47,240 nt of DNA from Candidatus Sumerlaeia bacterium (GTDB lineage: Bacteria > Sumerlaeota > Sumerlaeia > SLMS01 > JAHLLQ01): contig JANQSL010000237.1 of assembly GCA_028284075.1 (NCBI GenBank), forward strand, positions 1-47,240, read 5' to 3'. Shown here one piece after another: positions 8,178-16,084 of this stretch (position 1 is its first letter; every line of letters begins with the position of its first letter). The notes beneath the pieces were generated by a model. It did not search any database and had not been told where the DNA came from. It was given only the letters and a program-made list of their open reading frames with translations. The position numbers were made by a program, and so were the translations under genes.

Positions 8178-11100
8178 TCAGTTCAGGGTCGATGGAATGA
8201 TTTCATTCGCGCTCACGAGACGGAACCGAACTTCATCACCGAAAAACTGGCGCTGCAGTCCCTGAACGATCTGGTTGCTTTTGTTGATGCGGGTGTAAGC
8301 CGCATCGATAAGCCGCTCGGCTTCGGTATTCGATGCTTCATTCAGAATAATGAATTTTTCGAAATGCACTGCCGCAATACGGCCCTCGTTGATTGCCTCA
8401 ATGACGCTTTCATGCACCCGCACCATGTTAGCGGGCGGTTCGATGTTGAGTGCCCTGGAATAGATCAAATCAACATCAGCCCGGAAATCATTTGGTGTGG
8501 AATTGCTGGCAATAGCGACCAGGTTGCCTCGGGAGTTGCTTCCAAAAGCAAGAGCCTTCAGCTCGGCCGGATCGAGTGCCAGGACATTGCGGAAGCGATA
8601 CTGAGCCAGTTCATAGTCATCAAACAGGCCCTCTATCTGATCCACGTAATTTTCCTGGTTGTAGCGTCGCTCAATCTCGTTCACGGAATGGATCGCACGT
8701 GTCAGTGAGCTGTGCGACGATTTATACAGTCCCTTCCGGTAATCGATCAGGGAGAATTTGAGGTTGTCACGGGCGGTTGTGATCAACTCGCCAGCGTAAT
8801 CAGAGGCGCCCTGCTCCACAAAGAAATCGAGGCGTCCTCCCTGCTGCTCGGCAACTGTCACGACAATATCATCGGTCGTATCAAGAACACCTCGCAGGAA
8901 GCCCTCAAGAATGTTCAATTCCGCCATAATATAATCGTAATCATCGATATCCCAGCGGTTCTGAATGCCGGCGAGTTCACGACGAACATCGATGGATTCA
9001 CCAACCTGGAAGTAATTGATGCCCTGCCGCGTGCCATCTTCGAGATTGGACTGAATACGACGGATCGCTTCTCGATAGTTGTTGGTCTTGCTCGAGCGGG
9101 CAATTCCGGCGGCGGAACGCCGGGCGGAGTCGGCCATTGTGGCGGACTTGTCGTACTGGCCGGCCTCGAGCTGAGAGATGGCCTGGCGCGTCTCTGCACT
9201 CGCCTTTCCGAGTCCTCGGCTGTCGTACTCCCAGCCACCGACCGCTTTTGCGTCAGCAATGGCAGCCTCAGCTCCGCTGATCTTTTTGTAGAGTGCCGCC
9301 TCAGCCTGCTGTGAGGCACGGAGAGCAAGCTCCTCCGCCTTCAGGTAGTCTTCGCCATCAAAGAGAGAACGAGCTGAAGCAATCAGATTGCGGGCGCTTT
9401 CCAGCTCGCGGCCGGCGTACAACGAAGCGTTCGCAGCGTTGGCTTTCGCCAAAGTCTGGTCCGTCAGCTCGATGGCGGACTCAGCGGCTTTGCGGTCCGC
9501 CTGCGTCTTTGCATCACCTGCGATGCGGGCGGCTTCGTTGGCAGACTCAAGGGCAAGCTTGAGACGGTTCTGCTGCAGATCCACTTCAGCACTATCGAGG
9601 AGCTCTTTCACACTGGAGAGCATCTCGGCACTGAGCTCGGCTGTGCGTCCCTGGGATATCTCACTGTAGAGGTCACGAGCCTCTCGCAAATCTTCGACAG
9701 CCCGGCCCGAAATGCGGCGCGCCATGAGCTCGATATTGGCTCGTCCGGATGCCGCTGTTTGGGTCGCTTCGTAGAAGTCGCCGGCAGTGCGTTGCGATTT
9801 GACCTGCTCAAGATCGTCATTGCTCCGAGCCAGCTCCTCGGGAGCGTAAACGCGGGCGCCATCGCGCTCATATCGGCTTATCAGATTTGACAGCTCAATC
9901 ACGGCATTGCCGGAAACAACATCGTAAATCTCGCTGAGAATTTCGCCCGCCTGGCGTCCCTGTTCCTGCGCCAGAAGAATTGAGCTGCGGAAACGTCCTT
10001 CATCGCGACGGGCACGGGACTCTTCAAGTGAGGCACGAGCCTGACGGATATCCTGTTGGATGGCAATCCGCCGGGCATCCTTGGAGGATTCAAAGGGCTG
10101 CATATCGGCCGGGACAACCTCGCGGGGCTCGTAGATCCCCTGCATTTCCCCGAAAACGGCATCCGTTGTGTCGAGTTCGTTGGTGGCGAGGCGAATCGCT
10201 TCATCGGCAAGTGTGCGGAAGGCAGCAGTGATCTTTCCGGACTCTTCCTGAGCCTGGCCATGCAGAACCTTGATTTCGTCGAAGGCCGCTTCCGTGTCCG
10301 CCTGTCGAATTTGAAGCATGTTGGCAAGAATACCGTCCAGCACCTCAACGCGCCCTGGCAGATACTCACGTGCCCCTGCATCAACAAAGTCACTGATCTG
10401 AGAGCGAAGTTTCTGGATTCGATCATCCGCGGCATCCCGTTTGGTATTTACAACGAGAAGCTCGGCTCGAGGCAGCAGCTCTTTGCTGGAGAGTTCCACG
10501 CGGGTATAACGGCCCTCGTCAAAGTCCTGAACGAGGCTTGTCAGAAGCTGAATAACGCGATCATATTCATCAGGGCGGAATTGCTTGGCACCCTCATCGA
10601 GAGCCACAGCGAGAAGTTCTTCAATTCGCTCGATGGCTTCCTTGCCTTTGAGACGCTGCACATTGACGAGGCCGTTGTCAGCCGTGCTGATCGCCTCGCG
10701 GTATTGATTGGCTGCCAGGACGTAGTCACGCTGCTCGTTGGTGATTTCCTCCGCGCGCGTGATAATATCCTGAACGTTGATAACGGACTCCGGGTCATAA
10801 ACCTGACCACCGGCCGCCTTGAGCTCCTGGAGCTTCTGCTCGGCGGTGATACGTTCGCGATCGGCGTCGTTTTTCATTGGTGAGATGGCCGTCTCGACTT
10901 CCTGAGAAATCTCGGTGCAGAGACGAATCACCTGACGAAACTTGTTCTCACTGCGAGCGGTATTGGCTTCCTCTCGGAGTGAACGAATTCGGGAATATCG
11001 ATCAGGATCGACACGTGGCACGGCATTCACGTCGGCTACGCGAATATCCTCTTCGGCTTTATTCCAAAGACGACGCGCTTCTTCAGTTTCAACTTCGATC

Positions 11101-11378
11101 AGAGCCTGTTCGGCCATTTCCTTGGCCTGACGGGCGGTATCAAATGCCTGGGCATCGGCGCCAGAGGCCAGATAGCCACTGGTTTGGTCGATCAGAGAGC
11201 GAATTTGCTCCAGTTTCTCGGGAGCGTGTAGCTGGGCATTCAAGTCCTCCAGCTGGGCCACGATCTCCTGGCTCTTGTTGAGGGCCACTTTTGCCCGCTG
11301 TCCCTTGCACGCGGTCAACCCGACCGCGAGGACGAGAATCAGCAGGGAGAATCGTGCTACCGAAGCGTGAGAACGCAT
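8178..11378 (-). CDS. Giant repeat lipoprotein, DUF4398-like helical repeats
   Basis: About 1066 residues. The signal ends in a lipobox (LTAC, Cys24), so the mature protein is a lipid-anchored envelope protein. The ATG at 11378 has GGAGG five bases upstream; a TTG at 11390 overlaps that site and is unlikely. The rest is almost entirely helical and built from a recurring unit of about 80-100 residues. Each unit has an aromatic-Pro or Tyr turn (for example VYDPESV, QFRPDEYD, VYAPEEL, LYAGREL), then a helix, then a G/D-x-Y/F step followed by A-x-x-A-x-x-A. This is the look of DUF4398-type helical hairpins found in lipoproteins. The final about 250 residues are less regular. It could be a periplasmic scaffold or a spacer to the wall. 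No catalytic motif is seen. Confidence 0.85.
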   Translation of the reverse strand: MRSHASVARFSLLILVLAVGLTACKGQRAKVALNKSQEIVAQLEDLNAQLHAPEKLEQIRSLIDQTSGYLASGADAQAFDTARQAKEMAEQALIEVETEEARRLWNKAEEDIRVADVNAVPRVDPDRYSRIRSLREEANTARSENKFRQVIRLCTEISQEVETAISPMKNDADRERITAEQKLQELKAAGGQVYDPESVINVQDIITRAEEITNEQRDYVLAANQYREAISTADNGLVNVQRLKGKEAIERIEELLAVALDEGAKQFRPDEYDRVIQLLTSLVQDFDEGRYTRVELSSKELLPRAELLVVNTKRDAADDRIQKLRSQISDFVDAGAREYLPGRVEVLDGILANMLQIRQADTEAAFDEIKVLHGQAQEESGKITAAFRTLADEAIRLATNELDTTDAVFGEMQGIYEPREVVPADMQPFESSKDARRIAIQQDIRQARASLEESRARRDEGRFRSSILLAQEQGRQAGEILSEIYDVVSGNAVIELSNLISRYERDGARVYAPEELARSNDDLEQVKSQRTAGDFYEATQTAASGRANIELMARRISGRAVEDLREARDLYSEISQGRTAELSAEMLSSVKELLDSAEVDLQQNRLKLALESANEAARIAGDAKTQADRKAAESAIELTDQTLAKANAANASLYAGRELESARNLIASARSLFDGEDYLKAEELALRASQQAEAALYKKISGAEAAIADAKAVGGWEYDSRGLGKASAETRQAISQLEAGQYDKSATMADSARRSAAGIARSSKTNNYREAIRRIQSNLEDGTRQGINYFQVGESIDVRRELAGIQNRWDIDDYDYIMAELNILEGFLRGVLDTTDDIVVTVAEQQGGRLDFFVEQGASDYAGELITTARDNLKFSLIDYRKGLYKSSHSSLTRAIHSVNEIERRYNQENYVDQIEGLFDDYELAQYRFRNVLALDPAELKALAFGSNSRGNLVAIASNSTPNDFRADVDLIYSRALNIEPPANMVRVHESVIEAINEGRIAAVHFEKFIILNEASNTEAERLIDAAYTRINKSNQIVQGLQRQFFGDEVRFRLVSANEIIPSTLN

Positions 11379-11544
11379 CAAAGCCTCCAATACGCATTTG
11401 CGCGACCGGCAGAGCGCCGATGGTCTGCAGGAATATCTCCTTCGATCACGCCCTTGTCCCGTGACGAGAGCCTTGGACGCAACGAAGAAATGATCTGAAA
11501 ATCCGTTGATTCCTCACGATTTGCCCCCTCCTGAACCTCGAACT

Positions 11545-12045
11545 TCATCCAATCAACCCCAGGAAAAGAGCGGCACCAACAGCAATGCCAACAAGCACCA
11601 GAACTCCGACCACAATCATGACGGTCGAAGGGCCTTTCTTCTTCTTTCCTTTGCCGGAGGGCGATTGGGGAATATAGCCTTCGGAAAGGAATTTGAGCGC
11701 GCCAACACACCGGCTGAGGCGAACAAAAACCGAATGCCAGTCCTTGCGGATGGATTTCTGATCCGCCTTTGGCACTTGTCTCAGGTGCGATACAGAGACG
11801 CACTTGGTCAGGAGTTCACGAATACTCTTTTCACCGTAGTCAATATTGCCAACGGCCCGAATCCGTTCACTGAGCGCCCGGAGGTTCTTTGAGAGCGAAC
11901 TCTTGACCTCGAGAAAGTCCGTTTCATCCGCTGCAGTGACTTCCGCTTCCGAATAGCCCTTCAGCATGAAACGCCGGAAGCTCAGCCAGAGTTCGAGAGT
12001 GTTTTGTACAAGAGTCAGATTTTCTTCGAGCGCCTGCTGTTTCAT
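11545..12045 (-). CDS. Hypothetical helical protein with C-terminal membrane anchor, paralogue of the protein at 7594
   Basis: 166 residues. A helical N-terminal domain (about 1-125) shares the VSVSHLRQVP and WHSVF elements with the protein at 7594-8016. A Lys/Ser/Gly-rich linker (GKGKKKKGPS) follows, then one C-terminal transmembrane helix (VMIVVGVLVLVGIAVGAALFL). The layout is that of a tail-anchored protein with its domain in the cytoplasm. I chose the ATG at 12045: a GTG at 12111 exists but lies inside the stem of a probable terminator. The gene sits just upstream of the giant lipoprotein, 166 bases away. Together with its paralogue it brackets the lipoprotein and the 43-residue protein. 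Function unknown. Confidence 0.75.
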   Translation of the reverse strand: MKQQALEENLTLVQNTLELWLSFRRFMLKGYSEAEVTAADETDFLEVKSSLSKNLRALSERIRAVGNIDYGEKSIRELLTKCVSVSHLRQVPKADQKSIRKDWHSVFVRLSRCVGALKFLSEGYIPQSPSGKGKKKKGPSTVMIVVGVLVLVGIAVGAALFLGLIG

Positions 12046-12080
12046 GTCGGGCAGCCAACATCCGTTCCGGTGCGATTGAA

Positions 12081-12114
12081 AAGGAAATGTGCCCCCGGAT
12101 TTCGAGGGCACAAG
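12081..12114 (-). terminator. Probable intrinsic terminator after the DPFGGG-repeat gene
   Basis: On the minus strand a 7-bp stem (TGTGCCC / GGGCACA) with an 11-base loop is followed by a T-rich run (TTTCCTTTTC). It lies about 25 bases after the stop at 12139 and just before the start at 12045, dividing the envelope block into two transcription units. Confidence 0.55.
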
Positions 12115-12138
12115 TCAAACCTCTGGAACATTTGTGAG

Positions 12139-13212
12139 TTACTTGCCGCTGCCAGCGCCGGCACCTCCAAAGTACGAACTGCTGGCCGCCTCATTACCGG
12201 GGATGTTATTGGCGCCAAAGGCGTCGCGCACGGCGTTCTGTGCGCCTCCCCCCTCACCCTCTTCACCCTCTGCTCCGCCGGCACCGGGATCGTTGGGAGG
12301 GAAGAATGCGGCTGGAATACTGGAGGTTGGAGGAAGAGGCGGCTCCGGAATATGCACGGAATAAAAGTCCCAGCCCTGAACCTCTGACTCAGACGGATCA
12401 ACGCGGAAGTCCTGAAGGAATTTCTCGGCCCAACGGCCCAGCTTCTCGTCACGTTCACGCTCAAGATCAACCATTTGCGGAACACTGGCGAGCGGGTCAG
12501 TGGATGCAACAAGCACATTGAAAAACTCATTGGGCTGAACAGACTCAAGACTGCGCAGGCCTTGAAGAATGCGGGACATCACAAGGTGAGACTCAGGGCT
12601 CATGACATCATCTCGAAGCGTGACGTTCGTATAAACGAAGTCGTTTGCCTTGTAGTCCATGCCTGTCTTGCCGTCGTCGTAATAGGAATCACGAAACGTA
12701 TCGAGTACGCGAACCTTTGAGGCGTCTTCGAGCATTTGGCCCGTGACACGACAAATAACGCGGGTACCGTAAACAGCTTCCACTTTTGGAATTTGAGGGG
12801 CTTGAAAACCCTGTTGCTGACCAGGCTGGGCAAACGCACCGCCACCGAAGGGGTCAGCGCCACCGCCGAAGGGATTCGCGCCACCACCGCCAAAAGGATC
12901 TCCTCCGCCACCAAAGGGATCACCACCGCCGCCGAAGGGGTCACCGCCGCCGCCGAAGGGGTCCGCCCCGGGAGCTGCAAAGGGATCTCCACCGGGAGCT
13001 GCGAAAGGATCAGCAGCGCCGCGTGCCCGATCCACGAAACCGGCTCCGCCGCCAACGCTTCCTCCGCTCAGTGTATCCAGAGCGGCGGGGTCAGCAATGC
13101 CGGCAAATCCGCCTTGAGCAGCGACCAAAGCGGGCTCGCATGTGAGGGCGGCACCAGCCAGAATTGTGGCTGTCAGGGTCCTGGTGAATTTCGCTTGAGC
13201 GGATACAAACAT
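12139..13212 (-). CDS. Secreted protein with DPFGGG repeats
   Basis: 357 residues. The ATG at 13212 has GAGGAGG nine bases upstream, much better than the upstream alternative at 13239. It opens with a signal peptide ending near VAAQG. Residues about 60-135 are low complexity: repeats of G-x-DPFGGGG and DPFAAPG, seen also as tandem repeats in the DNA. A folded domain of about 150 residues follows (VEAVYGTRVICRVTGQML, then FRDSYYDDGKTGMDYKANDFVYTN), with many acidic residues. The end is a Pro, Gly, Glu and Ser-rich tail. The family is unknown to me. A flexible Gly-rich stretch beside a small domain suggests a surface or periplasmic structural protein; that is inference. The next gene upstream is the membrane-anchored Pro-rich protein. 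Confidence 0.8.
   Translation of the reverse strand: MFVSAQAKFTRTLTATILAGAALTCEPALVAAQGGFAGIADPAALDTLSGGSVGGGAGFVDRARGAADPFAAPGGDPFAAPGADPFGGGGDPFGGGGDPFGGGGDPFGGGGANPFGGGADPFGGGAFAQPGQQQGFQAPQIPKVEAVYGTRVICRVTGQMLEDASKVRVLDTFRDSYYDDGKTGMDYKANDFVYTNVTLRDDVMSPESHLVMSRILQGLRSLESVQPNEFFNVLVASTDPLASVPQMVDLERERDEKLGRWAEKFLQDFRVDPSESEVQGWDFYSVHIPEPPLPPTSSIPAAFFPPNDPGAGGAEGEEGEGGGAQNAVRDAFGANNIPGNEAASSSYFGGAGAGSGK
12840..13010 (-). repeat. Tandem DPFGGG-coding repeat
   Basis: Successive units of about 21 bases encode variants of DPFGGGG, changing to DPFAAPG toward the N-terminus. The DNA copies are close to identical, so copy number may vary between strains. Confidence 0.8.
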
Positions 13213-13290
13213 GCCGGTTGGCCTCCTCGTCTTGTACATTGCGACAGTTCGATGTCCGGGGACAATCTGTCAACCGCGAACGGGCCCATT

Positions 13291-14475
13291 CTATCGGCTT
13301 TCAAGGCTGAATTCCGGGTCCTTCACACGAATCTGGCGTTCCACGGCATCGATGAGAAGGAAAAGGTCATCGGACATTGAATTCAGCGCCGGGGCAAGAT
13401 TTCGGACGGATTCGTCTTCCGTCCGGCTAAACAGGAGAGCGAGATCAATACCGGATTTCTCGAACGCAGCCTTCGACTCTATAGCCTGATCAATCAGCGT
13501 CTGGCCACCCTGAGTCATCGTCTCCTCGTAGCCGGTCTCGTTGATCTTTCCAACAAGATCCTGGATTGTCTCAACGGCGGCGTCTGCGGCTCCCGAGGCC
13601 TCTGAAAGCAACTCAATGGCCCTTGCCGCATCAGGAGTGTCGGGAAGTTCGCGAAGACCCGCATTCATACGTATGCCGTCAAAGGACTCGGGAAGGACGA
13701 TTTCAAACTTCCGACTCTGAACGGCGTCCTTCGTCTCAATCGATGTGTCAATGCTGCCGACCTCGATTTCCTCACCGGAGCCATACAACTCGGCCATTTC
13801 GGCACGGCGCTGGCCCATGTGGCTCGCGAGGGACGACTCGATTCGTTTGCCGCTCACGGCAACCACACGAAGCAATTCGAGCCGCGCACCGACTTCGCTC
13901 CGCGGGAATTCGTAAGTGAGCCTGGCAACCTGGTCGATTCGCCATTTTCCCACCTCAAAACCAACAGCGCGTGGGAAACCCGGCGACTTCATCACGATAG
14001 TGGCGTCCTGCCAGTAGTATCCTGAAGCGTTTTGGACGCTGAGTTCAACCTGGATGCTGGTATCATCCGGAAAGCGTCGGCGATCCACCCTGAACGGGTA
14101 GAGTTCGGGAGCGGGCGGCTCATCCGGAATCACGCCTGTCCAGTGCCCGGTGTATTTCGCTTCCACGGGGGTTTTTCGCGAAAGCTCTTCGCGTTCCCGA
14201 GTATTGCGGGGCGGAGGCGGTCCCGCGGGCCGGGACGGAGGTGGTCCCGGATTCTCTTCCACTGCGGGAGCGGGAGGAGGAGCCACTTTCTCCTGGGCGT
14301 CAGCGACAACGATCGGCCCACTGCTGCTGAGCGCACCCTTGAACTTTCCGGCAGTCTCCCCGTCCATGCTCATGACAGCACGAACCTCCACGGGGCGCAG
14401 AATAATCCACGCGCAAAGGGCGGCTACGGACAGCAGATCGATGAAAAGGGTAATCCAGACGAGGTTTTTCTTCAC
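13291..14475 (-). CDS. Membrane-anchored Pro-rich protein of unknown function
   Basis: 394 residues starting at a GTG with a G-rich stretch upstream. One N-terminal membrane helix (LVWITLFIDLLSVAALCAWIIL) is followed by a Pro-rich linker (about 65-105, APPPAPA and GPPPP runs). Then comes a beta-rich domain (about 125-275, with FRVDRRRFPDDTSIQVELSVQNASGYYW) and a helical C-terminal region. The architecture is that of a single-pass protein whose Pro-rich arm spans part of the periplasm or wall to a globular head. I do not recognise the domain. It lies 78 bases before the DPFGGG-repeat gene, so the two are probably co-transcribed and may act in the same envelope structure. No catalytic motif is visible. 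Confidence 0.78.
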   Translation of the reverse strand: MKKNLVWITLFIDLLSVAALCAWIILRPVEVRAVMSMDGETAGKFKGALSSSGPIVVADAQEKVAPPPAPAVEENPGPPPSRPAGPPPPRNTREREELSRKTPVEAKYTGHWTGVIPDEPPAPELYPFRVDRRRFPDDTSIQVELSVQNASGYYWQDATIVMKSPGFPRAVGFEVGKWRIDQVARLTYEFPRSEVGARLELLRVVAVSGKRIESSLASHMGQRRAEMAELYGSGEEIEVGSIDTSIETKDAVQSRKFEIVLPESFDGIRMNAGLRELPDTPDAARAIELLSEASGAADAAVETIQDLVGKINETGYEETMTQGGQTLIDQAIESKAAFEKSGIDLALLFSRTEDESVRNLAPALNSMSDDLFLLIDAVERQIRVKDPEFSLESR

Positions 14476-14586
14476 AGGGTCCCCGCCCCGCCTTTCGGGA
14501 AAGACCCGTCAGGCTTGAGTATCGTCAGACATTAGCGCGATGGGACTGGCAGTCTTTGGCTGCGTCGAGGAAAATATTCCCTCACG

Positions 14587-14913
14587 CTAATTCTCGAAGT
14601 CATCGAAAACGTCCTGAAGCTTTTCTTTTTCCCGGGGGCTGGCCGCCAGCCGTTCCATCCTCAGCCGTTTGAGATATTCGAGGCGTCGGCGGCGGTATTC
14701 TTCAGCACTCATGCCAGTGGAAACGGATTCATCGCCGGAAACAATTTCTTCAAACATGCGTTCGATGAAGGGAATACACCAGCCACAGCCGGTGCCTGCT
14801 CCATAGCAGTCGCTGCACTGGGAAGCGAACCGGGGGCGGTTCAGGCGAATAAACTTCCCGATTTTTCGAGCCGGAACGTGAAAACAAACACAGAGATCGT
14901 CAGATGGTTCCAT
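14587..14913 (-). CDS. BFD-like [2Fe-2S] domain protein
   Basis: 108 residues. The Cys pattern C8-x-C10 ... C33-x2-C36 ... C43-x2-C46, ending GAGTGCGWC, matches the BFD-like [2Fe-2S] fold of bacterioferritin-associated ferredoxins and related modules. In that family four Cys (C-x-C plus a later C-x(2-4)-C pair) bind the cluster; here there are six, so which pair serves is open. The C-terminal 40 residues are a basic then acidic helix (YRRRRLEYLKRLRMERL) not found in the short ferredoxin. No bacterioferritin or nitrite reductase is nearby. It lies between the TPR gene and the Pro-rich membrane gene. It could be an electron carrier or a regulatory iron-sulfur protein. Confidence 0.75.
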   Translation of the reverse strand: MEPSDDLCVCFHVPARKIGKFIRLNRPRFASQCSDCYGAGTGCGWCIPFIERMFEEIVSGDESVSTGMSAEEYRRRRLEYLKRLRMERLAASPREKEKLQDVFDDFEN

Positions 14914-14954
14914 TGTCCCGCAAGCAAGAGGGGAAATGCCGCAAACGAGAGGAC

Positions 14955-15539
14955 TTACTCCTCGAACTGAGCCCGGGCCTCCTCAAGAACAGCCTCGATA
15001 TCCTCCTGGTCCGGCTCAATTTCCAGCGAGAGCTCCCACGCCTCAAACGCGAGCTTGATGTTTCCGGCAGCGTAATGGAGGGTTCCCTGTCCATTTAGCG
15101 CCGGGTAGTATTCGCCGTCCAGGCTGATGGCGGTATCGAAGGCACTCAGCGCCTCCTCGAAAAGAGAGGCCAGTTCGTCATCCTCTTCCCACGAGGGGTT
15201 GTCAGTTGCACTGTCGGAAAAAAGAAGCATGGCCGTATGGCCAACGTGGAAGACGGCTTCGGCGCTCTCGTTGTAACGTTCAGCGGCCTCACGAAAGGTA
15301 TCGAGAGCCTCCTGATAAAGCCCTTCTTCGATAAGCGCTTCGCCCTCGTCGATCAGCTCCTCGAGCTCATCCTCCTCGTCGGACTCAATGTCGGAGTCGT
15401 CGGCGAGATCCTCTTCGTCCTCGTAATAATCGTCCTGGTCTTCTTTGAAGCCGTCGTTCGAGAAGCCGTTTTCGGATTCCTCGAGCCACTCGTCGTCTTC
15501 TTCGGCTTCTTCCCAGCCGGGAGGCATCATAGTCCGCAT
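14955..15539 (-). CDS. Acidic TPR-repeat protein
   Basis: 194 residues. The first 65 are extremely acidic (many Asp and Glu with a few Tyr, Phe and Trp). They are followed by about three TPR-like helical pairs: EGLYQEALDTFREAAERYNES, an LFEEALSAFDTAISLDGEYYPALNGQGTL unit, and a GNIKLAFEAWELSLEIEPD unit. TPR proteins are usually docking platforms. No signal peptide is seen, so it is probably cytoplasmic. The start is the ATG at 15539; ATGs at 15530 and 15527 are possible alternatives. It is the first gene of the minus-strand envelope block, which suggests it may help assemble or chaperone the products that follow. The partner is unknown. Confidence 0.8.
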   Translation of the reverse strand: MRTMMPPGWEEAEEDDEWLEESENGFSNDGFKEDQDDYYEDEEDLADDSDIESDEEDELEELIDEGEALIEEGLYQEALDTFREAAERYNESAEAVFHVGHTAMLLFSDSATDNPSWEEDDELASLFEEALSAFDTAISLDGEYYPALNGQGTLHYAAGNIKLAFEAWELSLEIEPDQEDIEAVLEEARAQFEE

Positions 15540-15699
15540 CCTCGATCGAACGGTTGTGTTTCCGGGAATTTTGCGCCCTTCGTTCGTCCGCTATAAATGC
15601 GACCGGGGCGAAAGCAAGCCCAATCCAAAGGCCAAAATCGGTTTTTTTTGCTTCGGAATGTTTGAATGAAAGCGGAAGAAAACGATGTCATCGCAACAC

Positions 15700-15727
15700 T
15701 TGACATCGCAATCGCCCAACATAGTCT
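15700..15727 (+). promoter_or_regulatory. Possible sigma-70-type promoter
   Basis: A perfect TTGACA at 15700-15705 is followed after 16 bases by TAGTCT, which matches three of six bases of the -10 consensus. It lies about 90 bases before the ATG of the small membrane protein at 15818 and points the right way. The -10 box is weak. Confidence 0.35.
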
Positions 15728-15817
15728 TTTTGCCTTTTATCTTCGATGGCAGCGTTTTGTTCCTTCATATGATTCTTCCAAACTGAATAGCATGCGTGGC
15801 CGCGCGTATTCGGAGCC

Positions 15818-16084
15818 ATGGAATTGACCATTCTTGTTATCATCAGCCTTCTGTTTTTTGTGGCTGTCGGACGACTGCTGTTCTTCGACAGTTTCGGAGA
15901 TTTCCTCGCGGCCTTCATTCCCGGAATGATCATCCGGGAACTCCTGCCCATGGATCGAGCCACTGTGGATCATCACTGGCCGGGCGTCAAGCTTCTGACA
16001 CTGGCAGGGCTGAGTATCGCCTTCGGCTGGCAGATTCATGTGCATTGGGGAGATGCCATCGCGGCTCTGGCGGGCGGGCGGTAG
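15818..16084 (+). CDS. Small two-helix membrane protein
   Basis: 88 residues with two hydrophobic segments: residues about 3-25 (LTILVIISLLFFVAVGRLLFF) and about 57-72 (LLTLAGLSIAFGWQI), joined by a loop containing a short amphipathic stretch. It reads like a small inner-membrane protein. The ATG has only GGAG very close by, so initiation is not strong. It ends exactly where the convergent MscS-type gene ends (16085). I do not recognise the family. Placement next to a mechanosensitive channel gene may be chance because the strands are opposite. Confidence 0.55.
   Translation: MELTILVIISLLFFVAVGRLLFFDSFGDFLAAFIPGMIIRELLPMDRATVDHHWPGVKLLTLAGLSIAFGWQIHVHWGDAIAALAGGR

Noticed and set aside
8364-10883. 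Several long plus-strand frames inside the lipoprotein gene
   Set aside because: They are antisense shadows of the regular helical repeat; none has a ribosome site.
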